Below, piece by piece: positions 35,277 through 42,830 of a stretch of DNA of 64,000 nt (its first letter is position 1; each line of letters opens with the position of its first letter). Origin of the DNA: Multivorans sp965232105. Its GTDB lineage: Bacteria > Acidobacteriota > Thermoanaerobaculia > Multivoradales > Multivoraceae. The notes beneath the pieces were generated by a model, which saw only the letters and a program-made list of their open reading frames with translations, did not search any database and was not told the DNA's origin. The DNA is taken from the NCBI GenBank assembly GCA_965232105.1, contig OZ246956.1:1922001-1986000 (forward strand). The letters are read 5' to 3'. A program made the translations under genes and the position numbers.

Positions 35277-36431
35277 ATGTACGGGCACATGTCCACGTAC
35301 CGCCTCCTGCCGCCGCGCTACCCGCAGTACTTCGAGCGGGCGGAGGGCTGCCGGCTGTGGGACGCGGACGGCAACGAGTACATCGACTTCATGTGCTCGT
35401 TCGGTCCGATGATCGCGGGCTACGGGAATCCGCGCATTCGGGCCGCCGCGGACGCTCAGCGGGACCGGCTCGACATCGCGAACGGGCCCTCGCCTCTGAT
35501 CGTCGACCTGGCCGAGCGCTTCGTGCGGCAGGTCAGTCACGCCGAGTGGGCCATCTTCGCGAAGAACGGCAACGACGCGACGACCGTCTGCAACATGGTG
35601 GCTCGTGCGCGGAGTAAGAAGCGCAAGATCCTCGTGGCCGAGGGCGCGTACCACGGTGCGGCGCCCTGGGCCAACCGAATGTCGAGAGGTACGCCCGAGG
35701 AGGATCACGTCCACTTCCCGACGTACCGCTACAACGACATCGAGAGTCTGGACGCGGCCGCCAAGGCGGCGACCGGCGACCTGGCCGGCATCGCGGTCTC
35801 CGCCTTCAGGCACGACGCCGGCCACGACCAGGAGTTGCCCGACCTCGCCTTCGCGCGCCGCGTCCGCGAGATCTGCGACGCCGAGGACGCGGCGCTGATC
35901 CTGGATGACGTGCGGGCCGGGCTGCGCCTCTCACTCGACGCGAGTTGGTCCGAGCTCGGCGTCCAGCCGGACCTGTCGGCCTGGGGCAAGGCGATCGGCA
36001 ACGGCGAACCCCTGGCCGCCGTTCTCGGCAACGAGGCGTACCGCGAGGCCGCGACGGGCGTCTTCGTCACCGGCTCGTTCTGGTACCAGGCCGCGCCCTT
36101 CGCCGCGGCCCTCGAGACGCTGGACCTTCTGGCCGAAGTCGACGCGCCGGCCGTCGTCGAGAGCCTGGGGCAGCAGTTCCGGGACGGCCTGGAGGAACAG
36201 GCGCGTCGCTACGGTCACGCGATTCGCCAGACCGGGCCGCCGCAGATGCCCGCGGTCCTGTTCGAGGACGACGACAAGCGAGAGAAGGGGTTCGCCTTCT
36301 GCAGCGCCGCCCTCGACCACGGCGTGTACCTGCACCCCTGGCACAACATGTTCCTGTCGGTCGCGCACACGGAGTCCGACATCGAGCAGGCGCTCGCCGG
36401 GACGGAGAAGGCGTTTCAGGCGCTCGGCTGA
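35277..36431 (+). CDS. Class III aminotransferase (glutamate-1-semialdehyde aminomutase-like)
   Basis: A PLP enzyme of 384 residues from the first ATG. Signatures: GCRLWDADGNEYIDFMCSFG, NGNDATTVCNMVARARSKKR, ILDDVRAGLR for the Asp that binds the pyridine N, and the Schiff-base Lys in LSAWGKAIGNGEPLAAV. The substrate is not predictable. The reading frame upstream of this ATG is clearly coding: from 35220 it reads LLQQNQALKSRGERVIPGG, which includes the conserved IPGG motif of the family. No ATG, GTG or TTG precedes it in frame, so initiation at CTG 35220, two bases after the DUF2911 stop, is likely and would add 19 residues. Confidence 0.88.
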   Translation: MYGHMSTYRLLPPRYPQYFERAEGCRLWDADGNEYIDFMCSFGPMIAGYGNPRIRAAADAQRDRLDIANGPSPLIVDLAERFVRQVSHAEWAIFAKNGNDATTVCNMVARARSKKRKILVAEGAYHGAAPWANRMSRGTPEEDHVHFPTYRYNDIESLDAAAKAATGDLAGIAVSAFRHDAGHDQELPDLAFARRVREICDAEDAALILDDVRAGLRLSLDASWSELGVQPDLSAWGKAIGNGEPLAAVLGNEAYREAATGVFVTGSFWYQAAPFAAALETLDLLAEVDAPAVVESLGQQFRDGLEEQARRYGHAIRQTGPPQMPAVLFEDDDKREKGFAFCSAALDHGVYLHPWHNMFLSVAHTESDIEQALAGTEKAFQALG

Positions 36432-36446
36432 GCGAGTTCCGCGTGT

Positions 36447-37850
36447 TCAGCCCCTTGAGGTGGCGATGACGTAGAGCCGGTCGGAGATGTCGCGGACCGC
36501 CGTTTCCATTTCGGGGTAGAACTCGCCGCGGGTGGTCATCAGCCCCTGGTGCTGGTTCTGCTCCTTGCCGGGCATCGTGTTCGCCGTGTCGATCATCCCG
36601 CACATGTGCCAGCCGACGAAGTCGGGACGGGCGGTGGCGTTCTCCATGAACTCTCGCGTCCAGCGCGCGCGCTCGGCCATGTCGCGGGCATGCTGGCCGT
36701 GGGGATCGGGCATCGTCTCGGTCGGTGTGGTGTAGGCGGCGTCGCCGTTGAGGAAGGGTTGTCCGATGAGGTCCGTTAGCCCGTCCATCGTTTTGCGCTG
36801 ACCCTCCCAGCGGGCGTAGTGCTGGGTGTTCACGAGGTCGGTGTACTGGCTTGTTGTGCCGGCGATCGAGTTGAGGCCGTCCGTGTCGCCGTTGATCTTG
36901 TCGCCGAGGAAGAGGTGGTTCGGGTCGGCGCGGCGGAGGGCGGCCCTGGCCACGGAGTAGTAGCGGTCGACGCAGACGAGCAGGAACGCCGCATTGTCGT
37001 CGCGCTCCGCCTGGTTCAGCGGGGCTTGGTCGGGCCGCCAGTCTGTTGCGGTGAGCAGATCCGACCACGCGCCGAAGCGGGTGCCGTAGGTGGCGTTGAA
37101 GCCGGACACGTCACCGTAGCGCTCGCGCATGAAGTCGACGTAGGCCTGTTTGCCGGGCGCCTCGGCGGCGAAGTTGCGTAGTCGGCGGGGCCAGGTCGTG
37201 CTGCCGTTCCACTCCGCCTCGTTGTCGGTCAGGGGAGGGCAATCCGCCATGCAGTAGCCGAGCACCATCGGGTCGTCGCGGTAGGGCGCGGCGACTTGCC
37301 GGGCCGTGCGCTCGCATTGCGCCTCGAACTCCGGAGCAAAGATGTCCGCGTAGGCGTCGGGCTGGGGCTTGAGGTAGTGCGACAGCACAAGCGGCTCATA
37401 CGGCGCGACGAAGGGAAACCGGGCCTGCCCCGGCGGGTGAGTGAGCATCGTGGCGTTCGTGTGAATGCCCAGGGTGTTGAGGCCCAGCCTGCGGAGATCG
37501 GCCAGGGCGGCCTCGCGGAACCCCCTGTTCCAGGCCGGGTCATCCACCTCTTCCGCGCCGAATCGCCGCAGCCAGTAGTCGCGGTTGTAGTCCTGCGCCC
37601 ACCACCCCGAGTGGTAGTGGTTGACGCCCCAACTGATGAACGCGTGGCCCTCCGGAGTGACCAGCCACCAGCGCCGGCCATCGTGCTCGGTGCGGAAGAA
37701 ACCGGTGGCGTCGAACTTGAGGTTCGTCCAGCCGCCGAAACGGTCGCGGTCGGCGGTCGGTTGAGCGGCCCAGGACGGCAGCGTGAAGGAGGCGCCGAGC
37801 CCAACGAGAGCCGACTTGAGGAAGTCGCGTCGAGCAATGGAACGAGGCAT
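36447..37850 (-). CDS. Tat-exported glycoside hydrolase-like TIM-barrel protein (agarase-like)
   Basis: A 467-residue protein with a twin-arginine signal (IARRDFLKSALVGLG) starting at ATG 37850. The mature part opens FDATGFFRTEHDGRRWWLVT and PEGHAFISWGVNHYHSG, a pattern seen in agarase-like and GH42-type clan A hydrolases, followed by YCMADCPPLTDNEAEWNGS, VNTQHYARWEGQR and DFVGWHMCGMIDTAN. The exact family and the catalytic Glu pair cannot be set from sequence alone. It should be folded in the cytoplasm and act in the periplasm. Two upstream in-frame starts were rejected because they precede the Tat motif. Confidence 0.7.
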   Translation of the reverse strand: MPRSIARRDFLKSALVGLGASFTLPSWAAQPTADRDRFGGWTNLKFDATGFFRTEHDGRRWWLVTPEGHAFISWGVNHYHSGWWAQDYNRDYWLRRFGAEEVDDPAWNRGFREAALADLRRLGLNTLGIHTNATMLTHPPGQARFPFVAPYEPLVLSHYLKPQPDAYADIFAPEFEAQCERTARQVAAPYRDDPMVLGYCMADCPPLTDNEAEWNGSTTWPRRLRNFAAEAPGKQAYVDFMRERYGDVSGFNATYGTRFGAWSDLLTATDWRPDQAPLNQAERDDNAAFLLVCVDRYYSVARAALRRADPNHLFLGDKINGDTDGLNSIAGTTSQYTDLVNTQHYARWEGQRKTMDGLTDLIGQPFLNGDAAYTTPTETMPDPHGQHARDMAERARWTREFMENATARPDFVGWHMCGMIDTANTMPGKEQNQHQGLMTTRGEFYPEMETAVRDISDRLYVIATSRG

Positions 37851-37924
37851 GGCCCCCGATCGCAGAGGCGCGTCAACCGGCGCGAGGCGTTCCGTCCAGG
37901 CCGAGAGGGCGTTGGTGTCGAGAG

Positions 37925-38287
37925 TCACGGAACCCGGGTGGCGCGATTCCGCGCCACCCGCGAACCAATCCGTGCGTCCGTCTTCGGGCGCACGGATGGA
38001 GTGTCGCCAGGGTCCAGCTTCTCGAACTCCTCCTCGATCGCCTCGAGGACGCTGCGGTGCTCATCGCCAAGGTCGGCAAGTTCTCCGAATCCCTGCATCC
38101 ACGGTGGACTTGGAGATTTGGGGTCGCCGCGGTCCAGGTGGGTATGGACCTGCGATCCGGAGGCGTGTCGACCGAGGTGCAGTTCGATGGCGTCGGTGAA
38201 GAAGCGCTTCAGGGTCATGCCGCGGCCCGCGGCGAAGGCCTTCGCGCGCCGGAAGGTCGTGTCGGACAGCTCGATCGTGGTCTTCAT
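37925..38287 (-). CDS. Orphan RHH antitoxin-like protein with repeat-derived C-terminus
   Basis: A 120-residue protein. Residues 1-40 (MKTTIELSDTTFRRAKAFAA, MTLKRFFTDAIELHL) form a ribbon-helix-helix domain as in VapB-type antitoxins, which bind their own promoter. The middle part ends EEEFEKLDPGD. The last 25 residues (TPSVRPKTDARIGSRVARNR...) are read from a palindromic element, so the native C-terminus, where antitoxins normally bind the toxin, has been extended or replaced. No toxin gene lies on either side: the next gene in this direction is the Tat hydrolase. Confidence 0.7.
   Translation of the reverse strand: MKTTIELSDTTFRRAKAFAAGRGMTLKRFFTDAIELHLGRHASGSQVHTHLDRGDPKSPSPPWMQGFGELADLGDEHRSVLEAIEEEFEKLDPGDTPSVRPKTDARIGSRVARNRATRVP
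37929..38010 (-). repeat. Composite palindromic element core (B3), in frame at antitoxin 3' end
   Basis: Hairpin 2 is GGGTGGCGCG/CGCGCCACCC-like (37935-37960) and hairpin 1 is CCGTGCGTCCG/CGGGCGCACGG (37980-37995 region). The outer stem is degraded. The element is read without a stop by the RHH gene and ends near its stop codon. Confidence 0.8.
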
Positions 38288-38440
38288 GGCCCCATACTGC
38301 CGTATCTACGGACTGTGGCCACGCTGGGATCCGTACTTCGCGCGTTTTATGGGACCGAATCCGTCCTAGCCGTATAGAAGGGGAGGCTCCCCGGCCATGT
38401 TGATCTCGCGGTCGGCCACTACAGGGGCTGTACTGTTGGT

Positions 38441-38468
38441 TGACGAAGGGTTGCGGTTGACATATGGT
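38441..38468 (+). promoter_or_regulatory. Sigma70-like promoter of the Xre-RES operon
   Basis: TTGACG (38441-38446), a 16-base spacer and TATGGT (38463-38468), placed 23 bases before the Xre-type antitoxin ATG, with an AGGA/TAGGAC RBS region between. The antitoxin, as a DNA-binding protein, probably represses it. Confidence 0.45.
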
Positions 38469-38490
38469 TGCGTCCTCAAGGAAGTAGGAC

Positions 38491-38979
38491 ATGCCTACGG
38501 AAACGGCTATCCAGAAACTGCGCCCCGAAGAGGCGGCTGAACGGGTCTTCAGGGCTCGCCAACAGGACAGCGCGTGGCTCGACCGGTTTGCCGAGTGCCT
38601 CGCCGGCTATCGCGAGAGTCCGGGCGGAGCAGCAGGCCTCCCTGCTCGGCAACACGCTGCGGACCTGGTGCGCACGATTGGAGTGTGGCAGCTCAGTCAA
38701 GCAAAGGCCGCCTCCCTGTTCGGCGTAAGCCGCCAGGCGTTCGCCAAGTGGCTGCAACGTGGCGTGCCGGCGGATCACGCGGTAGCCGTGGCGGACTTGA
38801 GGGCAGCCACTGACCTGCTGGAGCGCTATCTCAAGCGCGATCGCATTCCGGCCGTAGTGCGTCGGCCGATACCGAAGCTCGACGGCGTCTCCCTGCTGGA
38901 GCTGCTGGGCCAAGGCGACACGAACCGGCTGCTGTCGGCCTGCCGCGAGATGTTCGATTTCGAGCGGGCGCACGGGTGA
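38491..38979 (+). CDS. Xre/MbcA/ParS-type antitoxin (DUF2384)
   Basis: A 162-residue antitoxin. A helix-turn-helix part (WQLSQAKAASLFGVSRQAFA, KWLQRGVPADHAVAVADL) is followed by the toxin-binding DUF2384-like end (LDGVSLLELLGQGDTNRLLS). It should neutralise the RES toxin encoded next and autoregulate the operon. Its stop overlaps the toxin start as GTGA. A good promoter and an RBS stand upstream, so it can be a free-standing module. Confidence 0.85.
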   Translation: MPTETAIQKLRPEEAAERVFRARQQDSAWLDRFAECLAGYRESPGGAAGLPARQHAADLVRTIGVWQLSQAKAASLFGVSRQAFAKWLQRGVPADHAVAVADLRAATDLLERYLKRDRIPAVVRRPIPKLDGVSLLELLGQGDTNRLLSACREMFDFERAHG

Positions 38980-39524
38980 CGCCCGACCTGGTCGTCGAGA
39001 GACTCCCCGACGATCACTCCTGGTGGCGCATCGCCGACCCGACCAGGGCCGATCCGCTCGACCCGAGCTTCGCTCAACGGCGGGGCGGACGGTGGAACCC
39101 GCCCGACAGCTTCCCGACGCTCTATCTGAACGAAGACAGGGTTACGGCGCGCCTGAATCTCCGGGCGTTCATCGACGGCTGGCCGTACGAACCGGAGGAG
39201 CTTCGGGAAGACAACGGCCCGATCCTTGTCGAATGCGCCCTGCCGAGCCGGCAGTTCGTCTGCGACATGCACACGCCCGAAGGCGTCCGTGCTGCCGGCA
39301 TGCCCGCCTCCTACCCTCTTGAAAGAGACGGCACGGTGGTCGGACACGACCCGTGCCAACTCATCGGAAAGCGGGCGAAGGACCAGGGTCTGCGAGGCGT
39401 GCGAGCGCGCTCGGCCCAATCACGAGACGGCGCGGGACGGGAACTCGCGTGGTTCCCGGCATCGGTTCGCAGTGTCGCCCGGCGAATCGCTACGTTGGCT
39501 TTCCCGGAGTGGTTCTGGGGCTAG
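38976..39524 (+). CDS. RES-domain toxin
   Basis: A 182-residue toxin of the RES family, whose characterised members degrade or modify NAD+. RES features are WWRIADP near the N-terminus, GGRWNPPDSFPTLYLNEDRV, and a late Ser-containing segment (WFPASVRSVARRIATLAFPE). The Arg of GGRWN is present, but the Glu usually found soon after the YLA/TA segment is not obvious (the place reads TARLNLRAF), so activity is not certain. Start GTG 38976 overlaps the antitoxin stop. It is convergent with the symporter gene. Confidence 0.83.
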   Translation: MTPDLVVERLPDDHSWWRIADPTRADPLDPSFAQRRGGRWNPPDSFPTLYLNEDRVTARLNLRAFIDGWPYEPEELREDNGPILVECALPSRQFVCDMHTPEGVRAAGMPASYPLERDGTVVGHDPCQLIGKRAKDQGLRGVRARSAQSRDGAGRELAWFPASVRSVARRIATLAFPEWFWG

Positions 39525-39540
39525 ACCGGCGGGGTCGCCC

Positions 39541-41181
39541 CTACCGCACCAGCACGTACAGCAGCACCAAGACACCAACTAGCACCGCTCCCAACAACCT
39601 CGGATCCAGGGCACCCTGGATCTCCGACCGGGCCAGGAACGCGTACGGCTTGTCCCAGGTCAGGCCGTCGACCTGCTCGGCCTTCGGGGGTGGCGTCGCC
39701 AGGCTGACGGCCACGTAGACGACGCTCAGGATGCAGAAGTACCACCACGCCTGCAGCAGGAACGGGATCCCGAGGCCGTTGACGGGATCGGAGACGTACT
39801 GCACTCCGCCGAGCCACTCGAAGCCCATGTCGAACAGGAAGATGATGAAGCCGGCCACGAAGCCGAAGAGCAGGGTGAACGTGCCGGCCTGGGGCGTTCC
39901 ACGGCGCCAGAAGACTCCCCAGAGCAGCACGGTCGCGATCGGCGGCGCGATGAACTGCGCGGGCATCTTGTTGATCGCTTCGAAGATGGAGCCGAACTTG
40001 TCGCCCTGCGTGGACCAGGCGATCGCCACGGTCATCACGACGACGGAGCTGATCCGGCCGATGCGCACCTGAGACCCTTCCGACAGGCCGGGTCGGAAGT
40101 GCTTGGCGATGTCGACGGCGACCAGGGTGCCGGTGCTGTTCACGGCGGCGGCGATCGTGCTCATCAGCGCGGCGAGCAGCGCGGCGGCCATGACGCCGAT
40201 GAGCCCGGTTGGCAGCAGTTCCGTGATCAACGTCGGCAGGGCGTCGGTCGGCTCGGCGATGATGTCGCGGAACAGGACGTAGGCGAGCACGCCCGGCAGG
40301 ACCATGAAGAAGGGCGGCAGGATCTTGAGCAACGCGGCGAAGAGCGCCCCGTGCTGGGCGTCCCGCAGGGTCCCTGCCCCCAGCACGCGTTGCACGATCG
40401 TCTGGTCGGTGCACCAGTACCAGAGGCCGAGGATGGGGAAGCCCAGGAGGAAGCCGTACCAGATCGACCCGGGGTCGAAGCCCTCCTCTCCCGGGACGTG
40501 AATCATGCTGAGTTGGTTCGGCTTCGTCGCCTCGAGGAGGTCGGCGTACGAGTCGATGCCGACGTCCGGCAGCTTGGTGAGGGCGATCACCGTGATCAGG
40601 ACGGCGCCGCCGAGCAGGATGACGGTCTGCAGCGTCTCCGTGACGACGACCGCCCGCAGGCCGCCGACGGCCGTGTAGATCACCGTGATGATCGAGATCA
40701 TCGCGATGGACGCCAGGGGTGGAATGCCGAAGAACCGCTCGAACACGGCGGCGCCCGCGTACAAGCTGATGCCGATGTGGATCAGCATCGCCGACATGAT
40801 GAACATGAAGGAGAGCGTGGTCCTGGCGGCGGGGCTGTAGCGCCGCTCCATGAACTCGGGCAGCGTCGTGATCCGGCTCTTGAAGTAGATCGGCACGAAG
40901 ACGAGGCTGAGCAGGATGATCGTGAAGCACGCCATCCACTCGAAGTTGCCCACCACCATGCCGATCCCGAATCCGCTCTCGGCGAGCCCGACCAGGTGGA
41001 TCGTCGAGATGTTCGAGGCGAAGAGCGCGGCGCCGACCACCGGCCACTTCAGGTTGCGGTTGGCGAGGAAGTACGACTCGCTCGTGTGCCGCTTGATCCC
41101 CCGCACCGACCACAGGCCGACGAACAGGATGCCCAGCAGGTAGACGACGATGACGACGAGATCGAGGGGCGCGATGGTCAT
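39541..41181 (-). CDS. Sodium:solute symporter (SSS/SGLT family)
   Basis: A 546-residue membrane carrier with about 13-14 hydrophobic segments. Family marks are the N-terminal VVIVVYLLGILFVGLWS, NISTIHLVGLAESGFGIGM, the first-half YTAVGGLRAVVVTETLQTVI, and AALLAALMSTIAAAVNSTGT in the Na+-site region. It should import a sugar or related organic solute with sodium. Its C-terminal half resembles SGLT-like carriers of sulfatase-rich catabolic gene sets, in keeping with the neighbouring sulfatase, hydrolase and DUF1501 genes. Confidence 0.9.
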   Translation of the reverse strand: MTIAPLDLVVIVVYLLGILFVGLWSVRGIKRHTSESYFLANRNLKWPVVGAALFASNISTIHLVGLAESGFGIGMVVGNFEWMACFTIILLSLVFVPIYFKSRITTLPEFMERRYSPAARTTLSFMFIMSAMLIHIGISLYAGAAVFERFFGIPPLASIAMISIITVIYTAVGGLRAVVVTETLQTVILLGGAVLITVIALTKLPDVGIDSYADLLEATKPNQLSMIHVPGEEGFDPGSIWYGFLLGFPILGLWYWCTDQTIVQRVLGAGTLRDAQHGALFAALLKILPPFFMVLPGVLAYVLFRDIIAEPTDALPTLITELLPTGLIGVMAAALLAALMSTIAAAVNSTGTLVAVDIAKHFRPGLSEGSQVRIGRISSVVVMTVAIAWSTQGDKFGSIFEAINKMPAQFIAPPIATVLLWGVFWRRGTPQAGTFTLLFGFVAGFIIFLFDMGFEWLGGVQYVSDPVNGLGIPFLLQAWWYFCILSVVYVAVSLATPPPKAEQVDGLTWDKPYAFLARSEIQGALDPRLLGAVLVGVLVLLYVLVR

Positions 41182-41228
41182 GGGGAGGGGCTACACGGTT
41201 GTTGGGGCTTAGGTTTCGGAACTCGTGC

Positions 41229-41350
41229 GGGCCGCTTCGCGGCCACGCGCTCGATGCCGGCGGGAACCCAGGTGGCGCGGTGCGCGCCACCTGTGAACCA
41301 GTCCGTGCGCCCGTCATCGGGTGCACGGATGGCACGCCGGCGCACCCAGT
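41229..41350 (-). repeat. Composite palindromic element (B4), intergenic
   Basis: On the minus strand: AACTGGGTGCGCCGGCG head; outer stem at 41335-41341 and 41256-41262; hairpin 1 CCGTGCACCCG/CGGGCGCACGG; hairpin 2 AGGTGGCGCG/CGCGCCACCT. A tail stem GGCCGCTTCGCGGCC (41230-41244) closes it. It fills most of the gap between the DUF1501 gene and the symporter gene. Confidence 0.88.
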
Positions 41351-41372
41351 TTCTGCCGCGCAGACTTCTACC

Positions 41373-42800
41373 TCAAACGATGATGTCGTCGACGACGATG
41401 CCTTCGACGTCGGTCAGGCGGAAGTCGCGCCCTTGCGAGCGGTACGTGAGCCGCTCGTGGTCGAGACCCAGCAGGTGGAGGATCGTGGCGTGGAGGTCGT
41501 GGATGTGGACCTTGTCCTCGATCGCGTAGTAGCCGTAGTCGTCGGTGCGGCCGTGACTGTGACCGGGCTTCACGCCGCCGCCGGCCATGAACATCGTGTA
41601 GCCGTGGGGGTTGTGGTCGCGGCCGTTGCGGGCGCCGGCTTCGGCGCCGGGAGTGCGCCCGAACTCGCCGCCCCAGAGCACCAGGGTCTCGTCGAGCAGA
41701 CCGCGTGACTTGAGGTCCTTGATCAGGCCGGCCACCGGGCGGTCGACCTCGGCGCAGCTCTGCGGCAGGCCGGTGATCAGGCCGGAGTGGTGGTCCCACT
41801 TGTAGTCGGGTCCGTGGGTCGCCTGGACGAAGCGCACGCCCGATTCCGAGAAGCGACGGGCCAGCAGGCAGCGGAGGCCGAAGTTGCGGGCCACCGGGTC
41901 GTCGAGTCCGTAGAGCCGCCGGGTCGCCTCGGACTCGCCCTCGATGCTCATCAGCTCTGGCGCTTCGGTCTGCATGCGGAAGGCGAGCTCGAAAGACTCG
42001 ATCCGGCCTTCCAGCGCCTGGTCGGGCCCGGTCCGTTCGAGTTGACGGCGCTGCCAGCGCTGCAGCAGATCGAGTTCGCTCCGCTGGACCTCGGGCGGCA
42101 CGGACTCGTTGTCGAGGAAGTCGATCGTCGCCTCCTCGGTCTCTTGCCGTGCCGTGCCGATCGCCGTGCCGTTGTAGGCGGTGGGCAGGAAGGCCGACGA
42201 GTAGTTCTGGACGCCGCCGTGCTGGTACGAGGGGCAGATCGTGATGAAACCGGGCAGGTTCTCGTTCTCGGTGCCCAGTCCGTAAGCGACCCACGAGCCC
42301 ATCGACGGGCGGACGAAGCGATCGCTGCCCGTGTTCATCGCCAGGATGGCGCCGCCGTGGGCGGCGTTGGTGCCCCACATCGAGCGGATGAAGCAGAGGT
42401 CGTCGACCACCGAGGCGATGTTGGGCATCAGCTCGCTCACCCAGGCGCCGGACTGGCCGTGCTGCTTGAACTCCCAGGGGCTCTTGAACAGGTTGCCGGT
42501 TTCGTTGAACTGCACGCGCGGCTTGGCGAAGGGTAGCGGCTTGTTGTCGTCGCGGATGAGAAGCGGCTTGTACTCGAAGAGGTCGTGCTGGGAGGGGCCG
42601 CCGTGCATGTGCAGAAAGATGATCCGCTTGGCCTTCGGCGCGAAGTGCGGTGGGCGCGGCGCCAGCGGGTTGCCGGGCTCGGCGGCCAGCAGGTCGCGCT
42701 GCAGCAGGGAAGAAAGCGCCAGGCCGCCGAAGCCGCAGCCGCAGGTCTTCAGCATCTGGCGGCGGGTGAGGGGTGGCGGCTGGTGGTGGGGGTAGCGCAT
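41373..42800 (-). CDS. DUF1501 protein (sulfatase-like fold), Tat-exported
   Basis: A 475-residue protein of the DUF1501 family, which shares the alkaline phosphatase/sulfatase fold. A Tat motif (TRRQMLKTCGCGFGG) opens the protein. Family blocks are IIFLHMHGGPSQHDLFEYKP, RSMWGTNAAHGGAILAMNTG, GGEFGRTPGAEAGARNGRDH and NPHGYTMFMAGGGVKPG. It has no formylglycine motif. DUF1501 genes nearly always accompany a DUF1549/DUF1553 cytochrome gene, as here (30-base gap to the next upstream gene), and the pair is thought to work together, in an unknown process. Confidence 0.92.
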   Translation of the reverse strand: MRYPHHQPPPLTRRQMLKTCGCGFGGLALSSLLQRDLLAAEPGNPLAPRPPHFAPKAKRIIFLHMHGGPSQHDLFEYKPLLIRDDNKPLPFAKPRVQFNETGNLFKSPWEFKQHGQSGAWVSELMPNIASVVDDLCFIRSMWGTNAAHGGAILAMNTGSDRFVRPSMGSWVAYGLGTENENLPGFITICPSYQHGGVQNYSSAFLPTAYNGTAIGTARQETEEATIDFLDNESVPPEVQRSELDLLQRWQRRQLERTGPDQALEGRIESFELAFRMQTEAPELMSIEGESEATRRLYGLDDPVARNFGLRCLLARRFSESGVRFVQATHGPDYKWDHHSGLITGLPQSCAEVDRPVAGLIKDLKSRGLLDETLVLWGGEFGRTPGAEAGARNGRDHNPHGYTMFMAGGGVKPGHSHGRTDDYGYYAIEDKVHIHDLHATILHLLGLDHERLTYRSQGRDFRLTDVEGIVVDDIIV

Positions 42801-42830
42801 CGTCTGTGACCTGGTTGGTGTACTTCGAAC

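Noticed and set aside
31415..41350. CRISPR-like interpretation of the dispersed hairpins
   Set aside because: The copies are kilobases apart, in both orientations, and not separated by uniform spacers; no cas genes are present.
41229..41350. tRNA- or riboswitch-like RNA interpretation of the multi-stem composite element
   Set aside because: The cloverleaf-like fold lacks tRNA consensus bases (no GTTCGAATCC-type T arm or CCA-side stem), and copies occur inside coding sequence and in unrelated contexts, which fits a mobile repeat better.
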